Below the pieces are notes generated by a model. That model was not told where the DNA came from. It was given only the letters and a program-made list of their open reading frames with translations, and did not search any database. The position numbers were made by a program, and so were the translations under genes. A DNA stretch of 33,192 nt from an uncultured Lachnospiraceae bacterium (lineage in GTDB: Bacteria; Bacillota; Clostridia; Lachnospirales; Lachnospiraceae). Positions 29,346 to 33,192 of the stretch are shown here, in pieces. Numbering within the stretch: position 1 is the stretch's first letter; each line of letters opens with the position of its first letter. The stretch is from positions 1 to 33,192 of the forward strand of contig CASCWU010000037.1 in NCBI GenBank assembly GCA_949155905.1. The letters are read 5' to 3'.

Positions 29346-29376
29346 TGTACTCGGCCTGGCAGGGCCTGTGAGTACA
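29346..29376. repeat. Covarying hairpin element, copy 1
   Basis: TGTACTC and GAGTACA enclose GGCC-TGGCAG-GGCC. Copy 2 (30179-30209) has TATACTC and AAGTATA around GGCC-TGGCGG-GGCC. A G-C pair here is an A-T pair there, so the dyad has been kept while its sequence changed. Both copies lie between a small minus-strand gene and a plus-strand XRE gene, and similarity continues about 40 bp rightward. Confidence 0.75.
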
Positions 29377-29430
29377 GTATACAGAAGGGAGACAGGATTC
29401 GCAATAGCAAAAGGAAAGGAGGAAATTGAT

Positions 29431-29643
29431 TTGACGATAGGAGCAAATTTGAAGCGCTTACGTCTCAGCAAAAATATGAGTCAGGCGGATTTGGCTAAGG
29501 CGGTTAGTGTTACACAGCCTATGATCGCACAGATTGAACGTGGCACAAAGTCGCTGACGATGGAGCTTGGACGGGAGATTTCAGAAGTGCTGGAAGTACC
29601 GATTGACGCACTTTTGGAGGATTCCACGAAACAGACGGCGTAA
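29431..29643 (+). CDS. XRE-family regulator, 70 aa
   Basis: TTG 29431 follows AAAGGAGG; the upstream in-frame ATG has no ribosome binding site and would add non-homologous sequence. The single-domain HTH reads IGANLKRLRLSKNMSQADLA, KAVSVTQPMIAQIERGTKSL, TMELGREISEVLEVPIDALL. The motif MSQADLAKAVSVTQPMIAQIERG is a textbook XRE helix-turn-helix. The hairpin element directly upstream may be its operator. Confidence 0.85.
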   Translation: MTIGANLKRLRLSKNMSQADLAKAVSVTQPMIAQIERGTKSLTMELGREISEVLEVPIDALLEDSTKQTA

Positions 29644-29672
29644 GAGAAAGTAGGTAGAGGGGAGGTGAGAGG

Positions 29673-29837
29673 GTGAGAAAAGCACAAGATGAAAGGAAAG
29701 GCTTGGTAACAAATATTGTTGTTAATTGTGAGGAATTAGACGAAGCATTGATAAAAGCAAACAGATTAGTTGAGCTTTTGAGAGAAGCTTCTGAACTAAT
29801 CTGCTTGCTTTCTTCTCACACTAAAAATCAGCTATGA
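29673..29837 (+). CDS. Small hypothetical phage protein, 54 aa
   Basis: GTG 29673 follows GGGGAGGTGA. The product reads RKAQDERKGLVTNIVVNCEE then LDEALIKANRLVELLREASE and LICLLSSHTKNQL. The pattern 'VN-x-EELDEA-x-x-KANRLVELL-x-EA' is common in small early-region proteins of Firmicute prophages and is predicted to form one long helix. Function unknown. Its end overlaps that of the convergent bactofilin-like gene by 10 bp. Confidence 0.7.
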   Translation: MRKAQDERKGLVTNIVVNCEELDEALIKANRLVELLREASELICLLSSHTKNQL

Positions 29838-30157
29838 GTTTGATTTACTATAGCATTTGGGAGAATCTCCATTTTTTCGGGTAAATTTTTGGCTTGAACT
29901 ACACCAGAAATGATGAGGTTCCCATTATTAGAGATGGTTTCAGCCTTTAATGTTCCATAAATGATAACAGTGGCATTGTTGGAAATACTTAGATTTCCAT
30001 TCATAATACCAAAAAGTTTGAAAGTGCAATTTTCTCCAACTTCTACAGAGCCGTTTAGTATGCCACGAATAATAAGATTAACCCCAGAAGTTACAATAAG
30101 GTTTTCATGGCATATATTTGTAATTTCGGTATTACTTGAGAGTGTGCGTTGTTTCAT
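29828..30157 (-). CDS. Bactofilin-like beta-helix protein, 109 aa
   Basis: The start at 30157 gives MKQRTLSSNTEITNICHENL; the longer upstream frame has no ribosome binding site. Repeats of about 18 residues follow (VTSGVNLIIRGILNGSVEVG, ENCTFKLFGIMNGNLSISNN, ATVIIYGTLKAETISNNGNL, IISGVVQAKN), the right-handed beta-helix pattern of bactofilins and 'polymer-forming cytoskeletal' proteins. Bactofilins assemble into filaments at the membrane, and one of this small size in a prophage early region is uncommon. Its upstream side carries copy 2 of the hairpin element. Confidence 0.72.
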   Translation of the reverse strand: MKQRTLSSNTEITNICHENLIVTSGVNLIIRGILNGSVEVGENCTFKLFGIMNGNLSISNNATVIIYGTLKAETISNNGNLIISGVVQAKNLPEKMEILPNAIVNQTHS

Positions 30158-30178
30158 ATTAGCTCTTTTCCCTTTCTG

Positions 30179-30209
30179 TATACTCGGCCTGGCGGGGCCT
30201 GTAAGTATA
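30179..30209. repeat. Covarying hairpin element, copy 2
   Basis: TATACTC, GGCC-TGGCGG-GGCC and AAGTATA form the same dyad as copy 1 with a compensating A-T pair. It lies between the divergent bactofilin-like gene and the XRE gene at 30284. The flanking GCAATAGCA is also shared. Confidence 0.75.
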
Positions 30210-30253
30210 GTATAGTGGAAAGGAAGGAGGTTGGCAATAGCAGAAGAATGTTT

Positions 30254-30269
30254 GTTGCGACGTCGCAAC
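30254..30269. promoter_or_regulatory. 16-bp perfect palindrome before an XRE gene, copy 1
   Basis: GTTGCGACGTCGCAAC is fully self-complementary and is followed by AGAAAGGA, the ribosome binding site of ATG 30284. The same 24 bp occur at 31074-31097. It may be an operator, or a leader hairpin with an ACGT tetraloop just before the ribosome binding site. Confidence 0.8.
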
Positions 30270-30283
30270 AGAAAGGAAAAACT

Positions 30284-30505
30284 ATGCGGAAAAACCTGAA
30301 GAGAGCCCGCCAAAAGGCGGGCATGACACAGCAGCAGGTAGCAGATAAGCTGGAGGTGGGACTTAGACATTATCAAAAAATAGAAGCAGGAGATACTATG
30401 GGTTCTTTTGAGGTTTGGGACGCCTTGGAGGACATTCTAGGGATACATCAACGGATACTCCGAGAGATTTCAGATAATCGTCACGACCCAAAAGAAAATC
30501 AGTAG
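30284..30505 (+). CDS. XRE-family regulator, 73 aa
   Basis: ATG 30284 follows AGAAAGGA. The product reads RKNLKRARQKAGMTQQQVAD, KLEVGLRHYQKIEAGDTMGS, FEVWDALEDILGIHQRILRE, ending DPKENQ. The HTH is MTQQQVADKLEVGLRHYQKIEAG, the Cro/CI type that often carries 'LRxYQKxExG'. Its last 110 bp lie antisense to the tail of the minus-strand XRE gene 30396-30671. Confidence 0.82.
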   Translation: MRKNLKRARQKAGMTQQQVADKLEVGLRHYQKIEAGDTMGSFEVWDALEDILGIHQRILREISDNRHDPKENQ

Positions 30506-30671
30506 GCACATTTAAAAAATCGGATAAAGTTATTAAACCCTCAAAGGTTGGTCTGGCATCTCCACTTTCATATTTTTGGTAGTTTCTCAATCCCATTTGA
30601 AGTTGATCGGCCAGAGCCTGTGCAGTAAAACCCCGAAAAATTCTGGTAGCACGTAAACGATCTTTAAACAT
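30396..30671 (-). CDS. XRE-family regulator, 91 aa
   Basis: ATG 30671 follows AGGAGG by seven bases. The HTH region FKDRLRATRIFRGFTAQALA, DQLQMGLRNYQKYESGDARP then FEGLITLSDFLNVPTDFLLG is a standard phage XRE domain. The tail RDDYLKSLGVSVDVSLECPP plus RRPKPQKNP is encoded antisense to the plus-strand XRE gene. The promoter region to its right has two near-identical palindromes, GCCATATTATGGC and GCCATAATATGGC, likely bound by this protein. Confidence 0.85.
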   Translation of the reverse strand: MFKDRLRATRIFRGFTAQALADQLQMGLRNYQKYESGDARPTFEGLITLSDFLNVPTDFLLGRDDYLKSLGVSVDVSLECPPRRPKPQKNP

Positions 30672-30695
30672 AAGCAAGCCTCCTAAAATATTTTC

Positions 30696-30724
30696 TTGAC
30701 ATACGCCATATTATGGCATATAAT
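30696..30724 (+). promoter_or_regulatory. Promoter for the ImmA-like gene, with operator in its spacer
   Basis: Perfect TTGACA (30696-30701) and TATAAT (30719-30724) are spaced by 17 bp. The spacer contains the palindrome GCCATATTATGGC. Confidence 0.85.
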
Positions 30725-30752
30725 CAAAGAAAAAAATACGCCATAATATGGC
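30705..30752. promoter_or_regulatory. Twin XRE operators
   Basis: GCCATATTATGGC (30705-30717) and GCCATAATATGGC (30740-30752) are 13-bp dyads differing only at and next to the centre, both preceded by ATAC and 35 bp apart. One covers the promoter spacer, the other lies just downstream of the start site. They flank the divergent XRE gene and so suggest autoregulation. Confidence 0.85.
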
Positions 30753-30770
30753 ATAAAGGAGGCAGCGCAA

Positions 30771-31058
30771 GTGGATAACGGAAAAACATTTGAGAAGCTT
30801 ATGCACCTGGCAACGAGAAGAAACATCACAGTCATGTTTCTTCCGCTGGAGGCAAGTGACAGCATACTCCATCATGACAGGCTGGCAGTACGGCAGGGAC
30901 TGGATATCAAAGAGACAAACTACAACCTGGCATTGGAACTGTCTCATGCTTATCTGCACCATGATAAAGGCGACATAACCCGGTCGAAAAAACGGGCAAA
31001 GTATGATGAGCAAGCTAACCGGGCGGCGAAGATGGTGTTGGATTTGTTGGAAGAGTAG
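30771..31058 (+). CDS. ImmA/IrrE-like protein with an altered metal-binding motif
   Basis: GTG 30771 follows AAAGGAGGC. The 95-residue product reads DNGKTFEKLMHLATRRNITV, MFLPLEASDSILHHDRLAVR and onward to NYNLALELSHAYLHHDKGDI. The last part aligns with the HExxH zinc motif of ImmA/IrrE peptidases ('LAHELAHAYLH.DKG'), but the first His is Leu (ALELSH). ImmA proteins cleave phage or ICE repressors. The changed motif and the short length argue that this copy is not an active protease and may act by binding. It is paired with a divergent XRE regulator, the usual partner. Confidence 0.72.
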   Translation: MDNGKTFEKLMHLATRRNITVMFLPLEASDSILHHDRLAVRQGLDIKETNYNLALELSHAYLHHDKGDITRSKKRAKYDEQANRAAKMVLDLLEE

Positions 31059-31073
31059 GGAAGGAGAATACTC

Positions 31074-31089
31074 GTTGCGACGTCGCAAC
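31074..31089. promoter_or_regulatory. 16-bp perfect palindrome before a small phage gene, copy 2
   Basis: GTTGCGACGTCGCAAC is identical to 30254-30269, again followed by AGAAAGGA, here the ribosome binding site of ATG 31107. Confidence 0.8.
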
Positions 31090-31106
31090 AGAAAGGAGAG
31101 GAAGAT

Positions 31107-31352
31107 ATGGCATTAAAGGAGCTTTTGGAAGTGCTGGCTATGAGTATTCCGTACACGATTGGTACCGTTTGCGGACAAGGCTGGATCGTGTATTACGACG
31201 GCAGCCATAAGGTCGAGGTTCCGAAGGAGTTTATGAACAGGACGGTCACTAACATCTACCAGAGGGAATATCGGGAAGGAGTGGCGGGTTGCTGTGAGTT
31301 GAAGGCTGGGCTTGCCATTATTGTGGAAGGTATGGAAAATGGCGACATTTGA
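31107..31352 (+). CDS. Hypothetical phage protein, 81 aa
   Basis: ATG 31107 follows AGAAAGGAGAGGAAG. The product reads ALKELLEVLAMSIPYTIGTV, then CGQGWIVYYDGSHKVEVPKE and FMNRTVTNIYQREYREGVAG, ending IVEGMENGDI. A helix is followed by a small beta domain (WIVYYDGSHKVEVP). Similar proteins occur in prophages of gut Clostridia, without known function. The preceding palindrome is shared with the XRE gene at 30284, so both may answer to the same regulator. Confidence 0.72.
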   Translation: MALKELLEVLAMSIPYTIGTVCGQGWIVYYDGSHKVEVPKEFMNRTVTNIYQREYREGVAGCCELKAGLAIIVEGMENGDI

Positions 31353-31376
31353 AGGAAAGAGAGCGCTGATAAAGAT

Positions 31377-31559
31377 ATGGAAAAGATCGTTGCAATATTT
31401 CTTTTAGGAGTTGCTGCAGGAGTGTTTGGATATAGGTTTTATATCCTTTACACAGTGAACAAAATTCCGTTTACTCATTGTGATTATTGCCAATTTTGGA
31501 TAGAAAGGGAACGGCTATTCCCTAGTAAAATTTCTAAAAGAAAATCTAAAAAGGAATAG
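31377..31559 (+). CDS. Small single-pass membrane protein, 60 aa
   Basis: From ATG 31377 the product reads EKIVAIFLLGVAAGVFGYRF then YILYTVNKIPFTHCDYCQFW and IERERLFPSKISKRKSKKE. One membrane helix (about 3-26) is followed by a CxxC pair in HCDYCQFW and a very basic tail. The ribosome binding site is weak (GGAAAGAG about 15 bp upstream). I recognise no family; a role at the host membrane is possible but unproven. Confidence 0.5.
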   Translation: MEKIVAIFLLGVAAGVFGYRFYILYTVNKIPFTHCDYCQFWIERERLFPSKISKRKSKKE

Positions 31560-31569
31560 CCATTCAAAG

Positions 31570-31701
31570 TTACTTTTTTTGCTTCTTTGGTTTTGGTGGG
31601 CAAGGAATGGGATGCTTTGGATCTGGTGCGCCTCCACCATCTTGTCTTATTTCTCGTGTAGGACGTGAAGATGGAGAGGTTGGCCGTGTTTTATCAGACA
31701 T
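31570..31701 (-). CDS. Proline-rich small protein, 43 aa
   Basis: Starting at 31701 behind AGGAGGG, it reads SDKTRPTSPSSRPTREIRQD then GGGAPDPKHPIPCPPKPKKQ. It is Pro/Lys/Arg-rich and most likely unstructured. It follows the two-membrane-helix gene on the same strand after 12 bp, so the two form an operon. Function unknown. Confidence 0.6.
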   Translation of the reverse strand: MSDKTRPTSPSSRPTREIRQDGGGAPDPKHPIPCPPKPKKQKK

Positions 31702-31713
31702 AATAAAACCCTC

Positions 31714-32208
31714 CTATTCTGATGGAAAATTATTGTGAAAATATATATTACATTCTCTATCGGCTTTCTTTTCACAATATTTTATAGTTGGCAAATATGT
31801 ACCTGCAAAAAACTGGGAGACAAGCTCCGAATATGATGTTTCATGTTTTTTGATAAGTTTTAAAATTTCTTCCTCTGTGCTGTCCAGGTATTGGATTTTC
31901 AGCCAGTCGGTTTTAAGTTGGATAAGAAGCTTATCAAGAGAAGAAATCATAAATTTAGTGGAACTAAGCAGGTCGTTGTAGGGAAGTTTTGGAAACATAG
32001 CCTGTATTAACTGTGACACACAAATCAGGACAGACCATATTGCGGGGTGAGTTTTCCAGATTCCCCAGGCAGCAATGCTAGATAAAGAAACAACGCTGCA
32101 AAAGATGGTAAGAATCCAGTTGATTTTACCAAAAAGTGATTGGAAGTATTTGTAATAACAGGATTTATAAACAAGCTTTACATATAGGTTCCAATAGGTT
32201 TCACGCAT
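31714..32208 (-). CDS. SLATT-like protein with two membrane helices, 164 aa
   Basis: The start at 32208 (RETYWNLYVKLVYKSCYYKY) follows AAAGGAGAG; the longer upstream frame has no support. Two adjacent membrane helices lie at about 31-52 (WILTIFCSVVSLSSIAAWGI) and 56-74 (PAIWSVLICVSQLIQAMF), followed by PKLPYNDLL and a long helical cytosolic part to the end. This layout and the 'Y-W-N-L ... FPKLPY' wording fit the SLATT group (2TM effector-like domains seen with SMODS and SLOG sensors) that also occurs singly in Firmicute prophages. A membrane-acting effector role is inference. Downstream is the 43-residue proline-rich gene. Confidence 0.65.
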   Translation of the reverse strand: MRETYWNLYVKLVYKSCYYKYFQSLFGKINWILTIFCSVVSLSSIAAWGIWKTHPAIWSVLICVSQLIQAMFPKLPYNDLLSSTKFMISSLDKLLIQLKTDWLKIQYLDSTEEEILKLIKKHETSYSELVSQFFAGTYLPTIKYCEKKADRECNIYFHNNFPSE

Positions 32209-32253
32209 GGAAAGTCTCTCCTTTATAAAATGAGTTACAAGGAAGGATAGGTT

Positions 32254-32433
32254 ATGCAAGATAAAAAGGAAGTTATATCCACCCAGATCCGGCTTCCTAC
32301 CAGGATACATGAGTATATTCGGCAGGAAGCAGATAGGATGGGGATAGCGCAGAACACATTTCTGATTATCCTGCTGGAGCAGGGAAAGAAATTGTGGGAA
32401 GCAGATGTTACTCACCTTCGGGAAGTTCGATAG
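32254..32433 (+). CDS. Ribbon-helix-helix protein, 59 aa
   Basis: ATG 32254 follows AAGGAAGGA. The product reads QDKKEVISTQIRLPTRIHEY then IRQEADRMGIAQNTFLIILL and EQGKKLWEADVTHLREVR. The strand STQIRLP and the helix ADRMGIAQNTFLI place it in the plus-strand RHH subtype. Its 3' end overlaps the minus-strand RHH gene 32408-32590 by 26 bp. It is divergent from the SLATT-like gene across only 45 bp. Confidence 0.75.
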   Translation: MQDKKEVISTQIRLPTRIHEYIRQEADRMGIAQNTFLIILLEQGKKLWEADVTHLREVR

Positions 32434-32590
32434 CTCCATGTTCCTTTTCGTAGGCTTCGACACCAAGTTTCATAAAGTATTCAAGCTGGGCGTTCGTAGT
32501 CCGCATTTCATTTTTGGCAATGATTTTGGTTTTTTCATATAGTATTTCGTCGTATCGCATTTGGGTGGAAACTTTTCCGTTATATGCCAT
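32408..32590 (-). CDS. Ribbon-helix-helix protein, 60 aa
   Basis: ATG 32590 follows AGGAGGTG. The product reads AYNGKVSTQMRYDEILYEKT, KIIAKNEMRTTNAQLEYFMK, LGVEAYEKEHGAIELPEGE. The strand KVSTQMRY and the 'R-T-x-N-x-x-x-E' helix, with the YEKEHGAI ending, match the minus-strand RHH subtype at 28512 and 32759. It converges with 32254-32433 and diverges from 32635-32790 across 44 bp. Confidence 0.75.
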   Translation of the reverse strand: MAYNGKVSTQMRYDEILYEKTKIIAKNEMRTTNAQLEYFMKLGVEAYEKEHGAIELPEGE

Positions 32591-32634
32591 AGTAGCACCT
32601 CCTAAAATTTACATATCCAAAGAAAGGAAAAGTT

Positions 32635-32790
32635 ATGGAAGATAAAATACAAACCGGACTACGTATTCCGGAAAGGCAGTATAACAGGGTAAAGGAAAAA
32701 GCTGACCGGATGGGAGTTTCTATCAATCAGCTTATCCTTGTGTTGATTGATACAGGGCTTAATTTTCTGGATAGGGAGCAACAGGAATAG
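32635..32790 (+). CDS. Ribbon-helix-helix protein, 51 aa
   Basis: ATG 32635 follows AGAAAGGAAAAG. The product reads EDKIQTGLRIPERQYNRVKE then KADRMGVSINQLILVLIDTG and LNFLDREQQE. It is the clearest member of the plus-strand RHH subtype (TGLRIP strand, ADRMGVSxNxLI helix). Its last 32 bp overlap the minus-strand RHH gene 32759-32944. Confidence 0.75.
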   Translation: MEDKIQTGLRIPERQYNRVKEKADRMGVSINQLILVLIDTGLNFLDREQQE

Positions 32791-32944
32791 TGCCATTCTG
32801 CTGCTCATAATCAGAGATATATTTTTTAATTAGAAACTCTACTAAGTTGTTCATAGAACGGCTTTCGGCTTCGGAAAGAGTTTTCAATTTTCCATAGGTG
32901 ATTTCATCTATGCGAAGCCCTGTTTGAATCTTTGATATAGCCAT
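32759..32944 (-). CDS. Ribbon-helix-helix protein, 61 aa
   Basis: ATG 32944 follows AGGAGG. The product reads AISKIQTGLRIDEITYGKLK, TLSEAESRSMNNLVEFLIKK, YISDYEQQNGTIPVAPYPEN. The KIQTGLRI strand is identical in wording to its convergent partner at 32635, while the 'E-S-R-S-M-N-N-L-V-E-F-L-I' helix and the DYEQQNGTI ending follow the minus-strand subtype. It probably binds the CTAACATATGTTAG sites in the gap to its right. Confidence 0.78.
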   Translation of the reverse strand: MAISKIQTGLRIDEITYGKLKTLSEAESRSMNNLVEFLIKKYISDYEQQNGTIPVAPYPEN

Positions 32945-32994
32945 ATGGTAAAACCTCCTGATAAATATTGTTAGCATATTGTAGCAAAAACAAA

Positions 32995-33023
32995 TTGACT
33001 TTTCTACTAACATATGTTAGCAT
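32995..33023 (+). promoter_or_regulatory. Promoter for the last gene in the window, with operator
   Basis: TTGACT (32995-33000) and TAGCAT (33018-33023) are 17 bp apart; TATAAT at 33029-33034 is an alternative -10. The perfect 14-bp dyad CTAACATATGTTAG (33007-33020) sits in the spacer, and further TTAGCATAT/CTAACATAT half-sites lie at about 32971 and 33048. Confidence 0.65.
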
Positions 33024-33073
33024 AACGATATAATTAAATATAAAGTGCTAACATATCAAAGGAGGGAACGCAA

Positions 33074-33192
33074 ATGAATTTAGCGATGAGGATTGAAGAT
33101 GCCGCCATTGAGGCAAGGAATCTGCGGAGCGTAGCCCTGGCAACTTATGACGCCATTTACAATGGGGTTGATAGCTACCAGGAGTTTGAAGG
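33074..33192 (+). CDS. Hypothetical phage protein, cut by the window edge
   Basis: ATG 33074 follows AAAGGAGGGAACGCAA. The visible 39 codons read NLAMRIEDAAIEARNLRSVA then LATYDAIYNGVDSYQEFEG without a stop. It is helical and of a type seen in small early-region phage proteins; no family can be named. It is controlled by the promoter and operators directly upstream. Confidence 0.65.
   Translation, partial: MNLAMRIEDAAIEARNLRSVALATYDAIYNGVDSYQEFE

Larger units (their letters stand above)
23304..33192. mobile_element. Integrated prophage or prophage-like element (one end, continues beyond the window)
   Basis: The element begins at the broken GH18 gene with a large serine recombinase. It continues with a phage-type S24 repressor and Cro-like switch, ImmA-like and XRE genes, many small overlapping genes with RHH folds, and accessory genes (Uma2-type nuclease, DUF4160/DUF2442). 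The mosaic of very short genes with changing strand and dense operators differs sharply from the host part. No structural, replication or conjugation genes are in view, so a phage and an integrative element cannot be told apart. Confidence 0.78.

Noticed and set aside
29212-29643. XRE protein of 143 residues starting at 29212
   Set aside because: The first 73 codons lack homology and cross the hairpin element, while TTG 29431 has a strong ribosome binding site and starts the HTH domain exactly.
30149-30283. N-terminal extension of the XRE protein at 30284 (ATG 30248, MFVATSQQKGKT)
   Set aside because: The nearest Shine-Dalgarno is 17 bp away from ATG 30248, and the extension simply translates the palindrome. 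ATG 30284 with AGAAAGGA fits better and matches the layout at 31107.

Overview
The window comes from a low- to mid-GC Firmicute, most likely a gut Clostridia of the Lachnospiraceae type. The signs are strong AGGAGG-type ribosome binding sites, frequent GTG/TTG starts, TTGACA-N17-TATAAT promoters, BspA-like leucine-rich repeats, Rpn-type transposase-nuclease families and a spore-type GH18 hydrolase. No rRNA, tRNA or CRISPR array was seen.

Layout, host chromosome (1-23.3 kb). The left edge holds a frameshifted LRR protein tail, a frameshifted PD-(D/E)XK (Rpn family) gene, a small membrane-anchored protein and a DUF362 protein. At 3.3-9.3 kb is an envelope-stress type module: two OmpR-family response regulators in a row, one histidine kinase, and an ABC exporter (MacB/BceA-like ATPase plus two-domain FtsX permease). 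A run of phased TTAAG repeats lies just upstream of the ATPase gene. At 9.5 kb is the remnant of a methyltransferase with its middle deleted. At 9.8-15.35 kb is a vanG-type cluster: vanR, vanS, the D-Ala:D-Ser ligase vanG, and vanT, a membrane serine racemase with acyltransferase and PLP domains. No vanXY, vanY or vanW gene is present, and vanG and vanT are only 23 bp apart. The vanS-vanG gap holds a dyad over a putative -10 box followed by a terminator-like hairpin. At 15.5-22.7 kb are a YkgJ-type cysteine-cluster gene coupled to a PflA-like radical SAM gene, a secreted His/Cys-rich protein with Ig-like repeats, a LysR regulator divergent from a small helical protein, a YczE/YitT-like membrane protein, a structured-RNA locus ending in a strong terminator, a group II intron-like relic, and a MutS2-like ATPase without the Smr domain.

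Mobile element (about 23.3 kb to the right edge). A large serine recombinase gene lies directly beside a GH18 spore cortex hydrolase gene (YaaH/SleL type), which keeps only its C-terminal half here. This is one end of a prophage or related integrative element inserted in a sporulation-type gene. Behind the integrase come a Uma2-type nuclease, a DUF4160/DUF2442 pair with toxin-antitoxin debris, a lipoprotein, and a lysis-lysogeny switch with an S24 repressor, a Cro-like protein and divergent promoters whose 17-bp spacers hold the operator half-sites.

The early region after that is unusual. It is dense with small DNA-binding proteins: seven ribbon-helix-helix (RHH) candidates, three XRE proteins and a degenerate ImmA-like protein. 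Three times, a plus-strand RHH gene of one subtype overlaps tail-to-tail with a minus-strand RHH gene of another subtype. Several distinct palindromic operators occur, each tied to its own promoter, together with two recurrent DNA elements: a 16-bp perfect palindrome placed before two genes, and a covarying hairpin placed in two divergent gene gaps. A SLATT-like two-membrane-helix protein is paired with a 43-residue proline-rich protein. The best candidates for something undescribed are the paired RHH modules, the recurrent operator elements and the 20.1-20.5 kb RNA locus.
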